A DNA stretch of 59,301 nucleotides from Komarekiella delphini-convector SJRDD-AB1. Its GTDB lineage: Bacteria > Cyanobacteriota > Cyanobacteriia > Cyanobacteriales > Nostocaceae. The stretch is taken from positions 44,185 through 103,485 of the forward strand of contig NZ_VJXY01000010.1 of NCBI RefSeq assembly GCF_014831675.1, read 5' to 3'. A program made the position numbers and the translations under genes. The notes under the pieces were generated by a model that was given only the letters and a program-made list of their open reading frames with translations, made no database searches and was not told where the DNA came from. Positions 35,239 through 44,402 of the stretch are shown in pieces (positions within the stretch are counted from its first letter, which is position 1; the number at the start of each line of letters is the position of its first letter).

Positions 35239-35569
35239 GTATGGCGTCTACCGATATCTAGCCTTGGAATCAATTTCAAGGCGGGACTCCTGGGAAAGCA
35301 GATTGTTTCTTTTGAGGCATGATATAATAAATACCTTTCGTTAGAAGCTCAGGTCAGCCTGGGCGATCGCGCTAGGATAACAGTAGAATAATTAATAACT
35401 TTTGTTTATTAAATTTAAAAAAAAGAATATTTGCTTCGATTGCTAAAAGTCTTTACACTAGTACCAGCTAATTAGAAAAACTTAACTGTTCTATTTCCTT
35501 TGGCAGTAGCTTAAGAAAACTGAAGCAGTGAACTCATAGCTTTAGGTTTGAATTTAAAATGTTACGCCC
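35239..35569. other. Intergenic region between rfbD and the Rrf2 gene
   Basis: 331 AT-rich bases with a short CTTGGAATcaATTTCAAG inverted repeat near 35263 that could end the rfb transcript weakly. No gene is seen. Probably holds the promoter of the Rrf2 regulator. Confidence 0.5.
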
Positions 35570-36007
35570 GTGGTAATCTCTAACAAATCAGAATATGCAC
35601 TTCTAGCCCTGTTAGAGTTGGCAACCTGCTACCCTAGCGGTGAATCCTTACAAATTCGAGAGATAGCGGCATTACAAGATATCCCAAACCGCTATTTGGA
35701 GCAACTCCTGGCAACCTTAAGGCGTCAAGGCCTAATTAAGAGTATACGCGGAGCCAAAGGTGGCTACGTCCTGGCACGAGATCCACGGACGATTACAGTC
35801 TTGGATGCTTTTAACTGCATGGAAGGAGCAGACGTTGCTGTTTCTAATTGTGAGCCAAATGTCAACACAGTAGAAAGCGAAGTGATTCAAGAAGTTTGGC
35901 AAGAAGCCCGTCAGGCTGCTAATGCCGTGTTGCAAAAATATACACTCCAAGACCTTTGTGAACGACGAGCAATCCGAAAACACAAAGAATTGATGTATTA
36001 CATTTAA
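35570..36007 (+). CDS. Rrf2-family transcriptional regulator
   Basis: A 145-residue winged-helix protein of the Rrf2 family: 'SNKSEYALLALLELA' start, recognition region 'IPNRYLEQLLATLRRQGLIKSIRGAKGGYVLA', ending in a helical C-part. IscR-type members bind a [2Fe-2S] cluster with three close Cys (near 92, 98 and 104). Here the Cys are at 83, 94 and 130, so a cluster, if any, is held differently. The start is GTG 35570. Cyanobacterial members of this type are often encoded near cysteine or iron-sulphur genes, but none is adjacent here, so the target is unknown. Confidence 0.88.
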   Translation: MVISNKSEYALLALLELATCYPSGESLQIREIAALQDIPNRYLEQLLATLRRQGLIKSIRGAKGGYVLARDPRTITVLDAFNCMEGADVAVSNCEPNVNTVESEVIQEVWQEARQAANAVLQKYTLQDLCERRAIRKHKELMYYI

Positions 36008-36268
36008 GGGACTGGGGATTAGGGATTAGGGATTAGGGATTGGGGACTGGGAGGAATTATTAAAGAAGTCTCTCTGTTGTCTACCTTGTCTCTTTCATTA
36101 ATGCCCAATAACGCCAGTTGCACGCCACTTGCTACCCTAAGGGAACGCTAAGAGCGAACAACCGGAGGAAAAGAGGCAACGCAGCGGCTCCTCAAGTCAG
36201 GAAACCCGTCCACAGTACTGACTCTCACATGCCCAATCCCCAGTCCCCAATCCCCACTACCCAGTCCC
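36008..36268. repeat. Spacer repeats and palindromic element
   Basis: GGGATTAGGGATT-type units at 36008-36050 and CCCCAGT units at 36232-36268 flank an element (about 36116-36205) with GGGAACGCTAAGAGCGAAC and GCAACGCAGCGGCTCC strings typical of dispersed Nostoc palindromes. Confidence 0.75.
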
Positions 36269-39200
36269 TTTTTTAGTTAATGCGATAATTTCTTCAAAAC
36301 AGAAACGGTCAACTAGATCGGTCAGCGCTTTCACAAGGTGATCATACTGCTCAGGAATTTGCTCAATTAGCATGAGAATTTCCTTGGCATTGATTCGGAG
36401 CGCCGCCTGATGTAGTTGGTCGATCCAGTCACTTGGCATTATCTCTAAGTCTGCAACCGTTAGCATAGGCGTAAAGGATGCATTAGAAAGCCAAGCTGCT
36501 CCTTCCTTGGTTTCCTGATTGTCCACGTCAGCATAAACGTAGCGAACGCCCAAGTATTCAGCCATCTTTTCAAAAATCACGGTCGTCTGAAATGGCTTAC
36601 GCACAAAGTCATCAAAGCCCATAGATAGCGCTGTCAAGCGGTCTTCCTCAAAGGCGCTTCCAGTTAACGCGATGATCACTGGGGCTTGAGAGCCGCCTGC
36701 CGTTTTAATGTGCTGAGTTGCCTCAAATCCATTCATGATCGGCATTCGCAGATCCATCCAGATTAAGTTAGGCGACCAACTTTGCCAGAGGTCGATCGCA
36801 GCTTGACCGTTTACTGCTTCTTGTACCTCAAAACCAATAGGGGTCAATAACTCAACTAGAAGCCGCCGATTTTCTAGTTTATCCTCAACAATTAGAATGC
36901 GATAGGTGGGTTGTCCTGTTTCTAAACCAATGACTTGCCGACTCGGTGCAGGCATTGGCAAGGTATCCAGAATTACTGCACGAGTTTGGATATCAAACGT
37001 AAAAGTTGAGCCTTCTCCTAATGTGCTATTCACCGTGATCTCTCCACCCATGAGCCGGACAAATCGCTGGCTAATGGGTAATCCGAGTCCAGTTCCTTCT
37101 TGAGCTTTATGCCCTGCCTCCGTCTGCACAAACGGTTCAAATAAACGATTAAAGTCAGTAGCAGCAATGCCGCAACCCGTATCTTCAACACTGAAGCGGA
37201 GAGTAACACAATGATCAGGCGTGATGGTTTGGCTAAGAGTTTCCACCCGCAACGTCACTTGACCGACCTGTGTAAACTTAATTGCATTTCCTAACAGATT
37301 AACGAGAACCTGGCGTAATTTACTCTCATCGGCACAGATGTATTGTGGAATTGTACTTGAGCGCTCAAAAATGAGCTGTAAACCTCTTGATTGAGCTTTC
37401 AGACCAAACATCTGCTGGAGGCGATCAAGCAGCCCGTAGAGGTCAAAATTTGTTTCGTTGAGTGTGACTCGACCCGCTTCAATTTTGGACATCTCCAACA
37501 CATCATTGATTAAGGTCAGCAAGTCTTCGCCACTGCGGTTGATGGTATCCAAGTATTCCTGCTGCTGCGAGTTAAGCGATCGATTCCGCAGCAGCAATTG
37601 GGTAAAGCCGAGGATGATGTTGAGGGGAGTTCGCAGTTCATGGCTCATGTTAGAGAGAAACTGACTTTTAGCAAGGTTGGCGGCATCTGCGGCTTCTTTG
37701 GCTTTTTTAAGCGCGACTTCAGTTTTTTTGAGCTTGGTGATATCACGAGCAACCCAAAGCACTGTCCGGTCAGATAACGGCGAGACACTAGCCAAAAACC
37801 AAGTTTCTCGATTCTTGATCGACAAGTGGTATTCAACAAAAACATTCTTGCGAGTGCCATCAAGGTTTCTGGGTTCCTCTTTCAGTTCCAACGCTTGCTG
37901 AATGGCATCGACTATTAGATTGGCAATTTCTTTAGGTAAAACTTCATGAACTTTTTTGCCAAGACGATCTACATCAGGTTTGTAAGCGAAGGATTGTGTT
38001 AGCACATACTTGGTTTGCACATACTTTAGGTAACGACCTTCCGCATCAAAAATCACTACCATGTCGGTCATAGCAGCGAACATTAATCGGAGTTCTGCCT
38101 CCGATGTTTTCAGTGCCGCCTCTACTTTTTGACGATCCCGAATTTCCCGCTGAAGTTGGGCATTTTTCTCGTCGAGTTCTGTCGTGCGTTTCTTAACTCG
38201 GCTTTCTAATCTCTCGTTGGTTTGTGCTAGGGCTAAAAAAGATTCACGCAACTGTTGCGCCATTTGGTTAAAAGACTGCGCTAACTCGTTTAACTCGATT
38301 GCGTTGTTCACAGAAACTCTTTGGTCTAAGTTTCCGGCGGCGATCGCTTTGGCTGCGCTCCCCAGTTGCAAAATCGGCTGCGTAATCCAGCGAGCCGTAA
38401 AAATGCCCAATCCAGTTGCGAGTGCAAACGCAATCAGACAAAGCACAATTGTTGTGCGAGTATTGGCATTGATTTGATCCATGAAATCCCGTTCCGGGAC
38501 AACGACAATGATCAACCAGTCCAAGCCTTGATCATTTTTCATGGGCACAACCTGTAAAAATTGCCGTTGGCCCTGAATGTCAAAATCTAGTTGTTGTTTT
38601 TTGTCAATTTGGGTTAGGTTTCCAAAGCGTTGCAGCAAATATTCGGTGGTGCGTCGTGTCAAAATATCATTGCTTGCGATCGCCTGGACTCGGATGGGAT
38701 TCTGTAATGTAAAAGGCGCTGTGGGATTTTCAATCACGTAAGGTTGTTGAGTGGCGGAACTACCAACCAGCAATCCTGTGCGCCGTTCCAGGATAAAGGT
38801 TTCGCCCGATCGCCCGATTTCCAAACTCCGCAGAAATTGACTAATCCCAGTCAGTGAAAAATCTACGGCAGCAACGCCTAATAGATTATTGCGATCGTCA
38901 TAGATTGGCAAGCTGGCATTGAGTACATATCTGGGTGTAGCAAACAGTTTATAAATTCCGCCCCAGTTGGCTGTTTGAGACTTGACTGCTGATTGATACC
39001 AAGGACGAGTTCGAGGATCGTAATTGGGTCTGGATCTCAAAAGTTTAGTGTAACGTCCCGGTTGCTGTGCTGCATAAATCCGTATCTCATCCCCGGTGGA
39101 CTTCCCCGAAAGTTTCACCTGAAACCGACCATCATCCGCTCTTTCAACTGCAACATGTTCTCGATATTCTGACCCAATATAAACCGCCGTCACTGTGTCA

Positions 39201-39526
39201 AACGTCTCAAGTTGATACCAAAGGTGTCGTTCTAATGCTGATAAATCTTGCACATTAACTTCGCCCAGCCGGATCGCATTAGCATTCAGTTGATTGATTT
39301 TATGAGGCGTTTCAACATAGGTTTGAAGATACTGTTGGATTCGAGCCGTGATTTCACTGCGGAGTTGAATTGCTACCTCATTAACTGCTCTTTGCCCATT
39401 CTGAATTGATAGCCACCCAGTTAACCCCACGGCTAGAGAAATTTGCAGTATAAAAGGTACCACAAGAATATGGCGCAAAGGCACACTTTTAGCAAGCTTT
39501 AAAACCTGATGGGTGAGAGGACGCAT
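36257..39526 (-). CDS. Hybrid sensor histidine kinase (dCache-HAMP-PAS-HisKA-HATPase-REC)
   Basis: A 1089-residue membrane kinase. First membrane helix about residues 20-40; extracytoplasmic double-Cache sensor (about 45-355, with 'DPRTRPWYQSAVKS' and 'GVAAVDFSL'); second helix near 365-390; HAMP ('RWITQPILQLGSAAKAIAAG'). Coiled coil and PAS follow, then HisKA ('NMSHELRTPLNIILGFTQLL'), HATPase ('LLGNAIKFT', 'DTGCGI', 'GTGLGLPIS') and a receiver ('LIWMDLRMPIMNG'). The end has a short helical region with no clear HPt His. The ATG at 39526 has AAGGAG eight bases upstream, so I prefer it to TTG 39595. Cache domains commonly bind amino acids or small acids. It is divergent from a second two-component set. 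Confidence 0.93.
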   Translation of the reverse strand: MRPLTHQVLKLAKSVPLRHILVVPFILQISLAVGLTGWLSIQNGQRAVNEVAIQLRSEITARIQQYLQTYVETPHKINQLNANAIRLGEVNVQDLSALERHLWYQLETFDTVTAVYIGSEYREHVAVERADDGRFQVKLSGKSTGDEIRIYAAQQPGRYTKLLRSRPNYDPRTRPWYQSAVKSQTANWGGIYKLFATPRYVLNASLPIYDDRNNLLGVAAVDFSLTGISQFLRSLEIGRSGETFILERRTGLLVGSSATQQPYVIENPTAPFTLQNPIRVQAIASNDILTRRTTEYLLQRFGNLTQIDKKQQLDFDIQGQRQFLQVVPMKNDQGLDWLIIVVVPERDFMDQINANTRTTIVLCLIAFALATGLGIFTARWITQPILQLGSAAKAIAAGNLDQRVSVNNAIELNELAQSFNQMAQQLRESFLALAQTNERLESRVKKRTTELDEKNAQLQREIRDRQKVEAALKTSEAELRLMFAAMTDMVVIFDAEGRYLKYVQTKYVLTQSFAYKPDVDRLGKKVHEVLPKEIANLIVDAIQQALELKEEPRNLDGTRKNVFVEYHLSIKNRETWFLASVSPLSDRTVLWVARDITKLKKTEVALKKAKEAADAANLAKSQFLSNMSHELRTPLNIILGFTQLLLRNRSLNSQQQEYLDTINRSGEDLLTLINDVLEMSKIEAGRVTLNETNFDLYGLLDRLQQMFGLKAQSRGLQLIFERSSTIPQYICADESKLRQVLVNLLGNAIKFTQVGQVTLRVETLSQTITPDHCVTLRFSVEDTGCGIAATDFNRLFEPFVQTEAGHKAQEGTGLGLPISQRFVRLMGGEITVNSTLGEGSTFTFDIQTRAVILDTLPMPAPSRQVIGLETGQPTYRILIVEDKLENRRLLVELLTPIGFEVQEAVNGQAAIDLWQSWSPNLIWMDLRMPIMNGFEATQHIKTAGGSQAPVIIALTGSAFEEDRLTALSMGFDDFVRKPFQTTVIFEKMAEYLGVRYVYADVDNQETKEGAAWLSNASFTPMLTVADLEIMPSDWIDQLHQAALRINAKEILMLIEQIPEQYDHLVKALTDLVDRFCFEEIIALTKKGTG

Positions 39527-40056
39527 GTCCGAACTCCTTAAATTAAACAGCAATGCTAGGGTGCTAATGCTGACCCAGAAGCTTTTCAATTCCAATGAGG
39601 CTTAGCATAATATAGAGGATGATCTGTTTCAAATAAAATTACCCTCATGGGTAATAGCAAAGTAGGAAAATATCCAACAATAGAGTTAAAACTTAATTCT
39701 ACAAACGTGGCAAAGATTATATACAGCGGTCAAAAGTAATGTTTTTTACGTTATAAATTTGTTGGAAATCGCTGCTTATAAAATTAATTTCACTAGGTAG
39801 ACGGAAATAAAATAAACCATATTAAGGAATGTAAATTATTAATTTACTAATAAAGTTTTATGCTTGATGCCCAATATTAACAAAGAATTGTTTATTCTCA
39901 TCGATTTATTTATACGCGTTGTACCTTGGAAATAACTAACATCATCAATAGATTTATTGCACAGCTTTGATTTTGCATCACTCATCATCCACAATTTTTG
40001 TAGAATGTCCTAGCAATAGCGTAATAATTGACGATTCTCTTAGCCCTTTGAGAAGT
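39527..40056. other. Divergent intergenic region of two sensor kinases
   Basis: 530 bases, AT-rich, between oppositely oriented kinase genes. No gene or strong hairpin is seen. It should hold promoters for both sides; none could be assigned with confidence. Confidence 0.5.
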
Positions 40057-41169
40057 ATGGAATTCACCCAATCAACCAAGGGAGATATTCTGATCGTTGA
40101 CGACACTCTAGATAATCTCCGCCTTTTATCAGCAATGCTTGATGAACAAGGTTATGAAGTTCGGAGTGTCACCAATGGTTCGATCGCCTTGATCGGCATA
40201 CAGGCTCAACCTCCAGATTTGATTCTGCTGGACATCAATATGCCCGGAATGACCGGCTATGAGGTGTGTCAGCGCCTAAAGTCTAATCCCCAAACCCAGG
40301 AGATTCCCGTCATTTTTATTAGCGCTTTGAATGAGGTATTTGATAAGGTGAAAGCCTTCTCGGTTGGAGGCGTTGATTTTATTCACAAACCTTTTCAGAT
40401 TGAGGAGGTTTTGGCCAGGATTGAGCATCAACTCAAACTTTGCCGCTTACAACTGCAACTCCAAGAGCAAAATCGTCGCTTGCAGCAAACAGAAGCAGAT
40501 CTGAGGCGATCGCTTGAGCAAGAACGAGCACTGAATCAACGCATCGAGGAAATGGCGGCGTTAGAAGAACGCAATCGAATTGCGCGTGATATCCACGACT
40601 CCCTAGGACATTCTCTTGTAGCGCTGAATGTGCAAATGGAAACAGCGCTGACACTTTGGCAAGTTGATCTTGAGCGATCGCGATCGTTTTTAGTAGAGGC
40701 GAAAAAACTGGGTTCCGAAGCTCTGCAAGCAGTGCGGGAATCAGTTTCCGCCATTCGTTCAGACCCACTCCACGGACAATTACTCGAAGGTGCGATCGTC
40801 AACCTTGCAGAGGAATTCTATCACCTCACCGATATCTTACCAGACTGCCAAATTGATTTATCACAACCGCTTTCCGACTCAGTAAATCATGTAGTGTATC
40901 GCATTATCCAGGAGGGACTAACCAACATTTATAAACATGCCAAAGCCACGAGCGTTAAGATCAAAATTCAAACAGCGGTTACAGGACTATCATTGACACT
41001 CCAAGATAACGGCCAAGGCTTTCAGTCAGATCAAGCCGTGGCGGGATACGGACTCCAAGGAATGCAAGAACGAACAGCTACGGTAGGCGGACAGCTAGAA
41101 ATTGTCAGTAAACCGGGTGCTGGCTGTCAGATTGTCGTTAACTTTCCCAGAGAAAATCACGGGAAGTAG
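40057..41169 (+). CDS. Receiver-fused NarL-type (HisKA_3) histidine kinase
   Basis: A 370-residue soluble protein. The receiver domain (about 10-130) has 'ILIVDDTLDNLRLL', phospho-Asp in 'LILLDINMPGMTG' and Lys in 'FIHKPFQ'. A coiled coil (135-175) is followed by a HisKA_3 dimerisation domain ('EERNRIARDIHDSLGHSLVALNVQ', His near residue 190) and an HATPase end ('IIQEGLTNIYKHAKAT', 'LQDNGQGF', 'GYGLQGMQERTA'). This class phosphorylates NarL/FixJ regulators; the next gene encodes one, so they are a probable pair. ATG 40057 is used; an in-frame TTG at 39967 would add 30 weak residues. Confidence 0.9.
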   Translation: MEFTQSTKGDILIVDDTLDNLRLLSAMLDEQGYEVRSVTNGSIALIGIQAQPPDLILLDINMPGMTGYEVCQRLKSNPQTQEIPVIFISALNEVFDKVKAFSVGGVDFIHKPFQIEEVLARIEHQLKLCRLQLQLQEQNRRLQQTEADLRRSLEQERALNQRIEEMAALEERNRIARDIHDSLGHSLVALNVQMETALTLWQVDLERSRSFLVEAKKLGSEALQAVRESVSAIRSDPLHGQLLEGAIVNLAEEFYHLTDILPDCQIDLSQPLSDSVNHVVYRIIQEGLTNIYKHAKATSVKIKIQTAVTGLSLTLQDNGQGFQSDQAVAGYGLQGMQERTATVGGQLEIVSKPGAGCQIVVNFPRENHGK

Positions 41170-41552
41170 TCGGGGATAAAAAAGACAAAAAACAAATGAC
41201 AAGAGATTTTGCAATTGATTGCAGGAGGTGCTGGCTAGAGAACGCCCAATCGTAAACCGTGAAATAACTGAGTTATAAATGCGGAATTTGAGATTCGGAA
41301 TTTGTAATTAATATAAAGCCACTAATTTAATTTCATCTGACCTCATGATAAATTTCATGCTTAAGTTGTGACATTCATTCGATGCAAACACCTTTAAATT
41401 TTGATAAGTTAAACCAACTTTCCAAAATAAAACCACAAATACAATCATGTAAGAACCCAGATTAAATCAGACTTTCTCAATTACGACAGCGCAGCCCATT
41501 ACAAATTACGAATTACGAATTACGAATTACGAATTAATATGAGGTAATCCCG
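41170..41552. other. Intergenic region with ATTACGA repeats
   Basis: 383 bases between kinase and regulator genes. The end (about 41503-41537) is a tandem array of the heptamer ATTACGA, also present near 53230. No gene is seen. Confidence 0.7.
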
Positions 41553-42245
41553 ATGAAAAATGATGAATCTTCTCCAATTCGCCTGTTAATCGTTGACGAC
41601 CAGAGCCTCATTCGTCAAGGACTTAAAGCAATACTAGAACAGGAGCCTGATTTGCAAGTCGTTGGTGATGCCGAGAATGGCAAAGTTGCACTAGAGCTTG
41701 TTGCTGCACTCCAGCCCGATGTGGTGCTAATGGATATTCGGATGCCCGAAATGGATGGACGAACCGCAACAAAACTGATTGTGCAAAACTTTCCCAATGT
41801 TAAAGTTCTCGTCTTGAGCACATTTGATGATGACTCTTATCTGACAGGGGCAATGCGGGCAGGCGCAAAAGGATATTTGCTCAAGGATATGCCCTCACGT
41901 GAGTTAGCAGATGCGATTCGCTTTGGACATTATGGCTATACTCAATTTGGGCCAGGGTTATTTGATAAATTGTTGGCTACGAAAGCTGCTTCAACTCCAA
42001 CTAATCAAGACTCCGCCTCATCAAAGCCATCGGAAATCACTGCACGAGAACAAGAAGTTTTACGTTTGATTGGCGTTGGCGCAACAAACCGCGAAATTGC
42101 CCAACAGCTTTACATTACCGAAGGAACTGTAAAAACTCATGTGACAAGTATTCTTAGCCGCCTCAATCTCAAAAATCGATCGCAACTTGCCATTTATGCA
42201 AATACTGCTCTCAATGAAGAAAACAAATTATCTGGGCAGCTATAG
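41553..42245 (+). CDS. NarL/FixJ-family response regulator
   Basis: A 230-residue regulator. The receiver (1-125) has 'LLIVDDQSLIRQGLKAIL', phospho-Asp in 'VVLMDIRMPEMDG', and 'GYLLKDMP' with Lys. A Ser/Thr-rich linker is followed by a LuxR-type HTH (about 160-220): 'LTAREQEVLRLIGVGATNREIA'-like, 'LYITEGTVKTHVTSILSRLN'. GAGG lies before the ATG. It is almost certainly phosphorylated by the HisKA_3 kinase upstream. Downstream genes are on the opposite strand, so its targets are not evident. Confidence 0.93.
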   Translation: MKNDESSPIRLLIVDDQSLIRQGLKAILEQEPDLQVVGDAENGKVALELVAALQPDVVLMDIRMPEMDGRTATKLIVQNFPNVKVLVLSTFDDDSYLTGAMRAGAKGYLLKDMPSRELADAIRFGHYGYTQFGPGLFDKLLATKAASTPTNQDSASSKPSEITAREQEVLRLIGVGATNREIAQQLYITEGTVKTHVTSILSRLNLKNRSQLAIYANTALNEENKLSGQL

Positions 42246-42316
42246 GAACTTATCGCAATCCACAACCAAGCTATTGTGTTAACCCAATTACATCCTCAAT
42301 ATTTATACTCTTCAGG

Positions 42317-42641
42317 ACTTACGCACTCAGATCCCCCAACCCCCTTAAAAAGGGAGCTTTAGAAGTTCCCTCCTTTTTAAGGGGAGCCAGCGCGGTCTTC
42401 TCCCAAAGGGAGAGGCTAGCGCCAAGGGGGTTTCCACGCCACTCCCCACAACGGATAGCGCAGCGTAAAGCCTTCTGTTCGTTCGCGTAGCGTGTCGTAG
42501 ACAGAGGCTTCGCTACTTTGAGGCTGCGCCAACGCTTAGAGCGAGTCATTGAGCGTCGGGAACCTCCGCAAGGGGGTGGCTCCCCATGAGCGACTGGCGT
42601 GGGCTAGGGGGGATCTAGGTTTCAGGATTCAGTGCGTAAGT
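42317..42641. mobile_element. MITE-like element with ACTTACGCAC termini
   Basis: About 325 bases. ACTTACGCACTCAGATCCCC at the left is mirrored at the right by the inverse of GGGGGGATCT...CAGTGCGTAAGT. Inside are further palindromes (TTAAAAAGGGAGC / CTCCTTTTTAAG and GCGTAGCG strings). No transposase is encoded. This fits a non-autonomous palindromic element of the sort scattered in Nostoc-type genomes. Target-site duplication could not be defined. Confidence 0.65.
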
Positions 42642-42747
42642 TCTACTCTTGTTAAGGCGATCGCACATTTTAACTGAACTATCTGGAGTCCAAGGTTTTG
42701 CCGCTTTATGCACCAAGAACTTGGTGTGAGGGTTAAACAACAGTTAC

Positions 42748-42969
42748 TCAAGTACCTAGCCTAAATCTATTAGCTATGCAAAACGAGAGAGCAAAGAGAA
42801 ATCCACCAATATATGCTGTGGTCTGGTGACAGCTAAAGCCTGCCGGGCAATAAGTAACTGAGCAACAATCTGTACCTACATGGCACACTCTAGATGCAGA
42901 AATACCAGCATGGGAAGGCATTTTGCTTGTGCTGTGGGTAACATAACTGCACTGAACTGGAAGTCTCAT
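42748..42969 (-). CDS. MRLP-leader small peptide 1
   Basis: A 73-residue peptide, last of five tandem genes on this strand. It starts 'MRLPVQCSYVTHSTSKMPSH', and its C-terminal half is Cys-rich ('VCHVGTDCCSVTYCPAGFSC') with a hydrophobic stretch 'AYIGGFLFALSFCIA'. The start context is AAAGAGGACATA-ATG. The N-terminus matches the other four (M-R/K-L/I-P-x-Q/N-S/C), while the C-terminus does not align with them, which is the usual pattern of leader and core in precursor peptides. Function not known; see the array finding. Confidence 0.7.
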   Translation of the reverse strand: MRLPVQCSYVTHSTSKMPSHAGISASRVCHVGTDCCSVTYCPAGFSCHQTTAYIGGFLFALSFCIANRFRLGT

Positions 42970-43157
42970 TATGTCCTCTTTCTAAAATTAAGGTTTTTGA
43001 GTTGCGGCTACTGTGAAAACAACTGCAAATATTTGTGAACGAATATCAACTCACTGTAGAGTGCCAAATTTAGAGGTAGTGCCCACCCTGCTGTTGTGGA
43101 GATAACCCGCAGTCGCTACCACACAGAACCATATCCCCAACTGTTACAGAGCAAATG

Positions 43158-43382
43158 TCAACTTCTAGGGAAACAACGTACAGAAGAATCCCTCATGGGA
43201 CAACAGATCATTGAACCGAAAAACGTACAGTTGGCAACAATCCATAGAAGAGTCCCATCTACCCCAGGAAAAAAGGCAGAACGGGGAATATAAGACACAT
43301 ACTGAGACGGATGTATCTCTCGATTACTCGGATTTCCAAGTACACTACGTTGGATGCCTTGTGAATTTTGCGGAAGTCTCAT
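43158..43382 (-). CDS. MRLP-leader small peptide 2
   Basis: A 74-residue peptide, 'MRLPQNSQGIQRSVLGNPS', then 'NREIHPSQYVSYIPRSAFF' and a Cys-containing end ('NCTFFGSMICCPMRDSSVRC'). A strong ribosome site TTTTAGGAGGAT precedes the ATG. The leader shares the I-x-P-S/A-Q motif with peptides 3 and 4. There are four Cys in the last 25 residues. Confidence 0.72.
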   Translation of the reverse strand: MRLPQNSQGIQRSVLGNPSNREIHPSQYVSYIPRSAFFPGVDGTLLWIVANCTFFGSMICCPMRDSSVRCFPRS

Positions 43383-43571
43383 CTCTTCATCCTCCTAAAA
43401 CGAATTGGTTCAGGTACGAGATCATTAATGTCCGACTACGCCACTCACACCTAACGGCATGAAATCTGCGAAGCAGCTCACAAAGATTTGTCACTTGTAC
43501 CAGATTTTGTAGTAGCAGCGAGTCCAGATAAGGCTTGCGAGGTCACCCTAACATTCAGCTACAACTCTAAA

Positions 43572-43925
43572 TTAATCGCAGCATCTCCCACTCCCATCTG
43601 AATTGAGTACTTCACAAGTACAAGCGATCATATCTCCATAACATGTCTTTCCAGGTGCTAAGAAAGCACAGCCTGTTCCAGTACCAGTTTCTGGGTTGAC
43701 ACTAGCGCAGCACAATATCTTGTTGCCACGCTCCTCGATAGCAAAATCATTCACTCCCCCTAGAGGGTTGCTAGGCAATGGATTTAGAGTAGTAAGTTGT
43801 CTAAGAGTGGTAATAGTTTGCCTACCTTGAGCAGGGGAAATTTCCCTACCATAAGCAGCCATTGAAGTTTTTGAGCTGATGGAAGCATCACAGATAGTAT
43901 TCACTGACTGGTTTGGAATTCTCAT
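43572..43925 (-). CDS. MRLP-leader small peptide 3
   Basis: A 117-residue peptide, the longest of the set: 'MRIPNQSVNTICDASISSKT', 'GREISPAQGR' (the I-x-P-x-Q motif), then a middle region and an end with eight Cys ('KILCCASVNPETG', 'GCAFLAPGKTCYGDMIACTC', 'GRCCD'). AAGGGAGAG precedes the ATG. The paired Cys and Gly-rich loops look like a disulphide-knotted or otherwise cross-linked product. A short relic resembling the end of the protease gene lies just upstream (44010-44045). Confidence 0.75.
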   Translation of the reverse strand: MRIPNQSVNTICDASISSKTSMAAYGREISPAQGRQTITTLRQLTTLNPLPSNPLGGVNDFAIEERGNKILCCASVNPETGTGTGCAFLAPGKTCYGDMIACTCEVLNSDGSGRCCD

Positions 43926-44009
43926 TGTTTTTCTCTCCCTTAAGCATTAAATTTCCTCAATTTATTGTGGTTGCGCCACTACCATGAAACTATGGAAATT
44001 TCTCACAGT

Positions 44010-44045
44010 GCAATCGTGATTTGCACTCTCCCCACACTCACCTAA
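44010..44045 (-). pseudogene. Relic of a PatA/PatG-type protease gene end
   Basis: On the minus strand these bases read 'VSVGRVQITIAL' then a stop, matching the last residues of the intact protease ('CPVSVGRVRSWFVR' then stop). At DNA level GCACTCTCCCCACACTCACC differs from the protease end at one base in 20. It suggests that the protease-plus-peptide unit was once duplicated, and that the extra protease copy was lost. Confidence 0.5.
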
Positions 44046-44087
44046 TAAATATCCTTAGTCCTGTCCAGAGCTACTGAAAGCTGAATA

Positions 44088-44312
44088 TTACGGGCGAAAA
44101 GAGAACCACTGTATAGGCAAACACCCTGTGAAGCAATGAATACGGTTACCGCTAGTAAATAGGCAAGACCAGTAGCAAAGCCAAAAAGACTCAGGTAATG
44201 CAGCAGACGGTAAGAATTGAATAACTTGCAGAGGGGTAATACCTGTAGATTTGTTTGATGTCATGCTTAACATAGACTTCGACAAACCTGGAGATTGATT
44301 AGGGAGTCTCAT
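44088..44312 (-). CDS. MRLP-leader small peptide 4
   Basis: A 74-residue peptide, 'MRLPNQSPGLSKSMLSMTSN', 'KSTGITPLQVIQFLPSAALP', then an aromatic Cys-containing end ('SFWLCYWSCLFTSG', 'HCFTGCLPIQW'). TTTTAGGAGGATATT precedes the ATG. There are four Cys in two pairs, Cx3C and Cx3C. Confidence 0.75.
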   Translation of the reverse strand: MRLPNQSPGLSKSMLSMTSNKSTGITPLQVIQFLPSAALPESFWLCYWSCLFTSGNRIHCFTGCLPIQWFSFRP

Positions 44313-44402
44313 CTTTTAATATCCTCCTAAAACCATAGGCTCAATGAATTAGCTTGCCTCAACTGCTTAGCTTTTTATGCCATCTTAATTTGACAACACC
44401 TT

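Noticed and set aside
42319-42549. Minus-strand frame of 76 codons
   Set aside because: It lies wholly in the MITE-like element and has no protein-like features.
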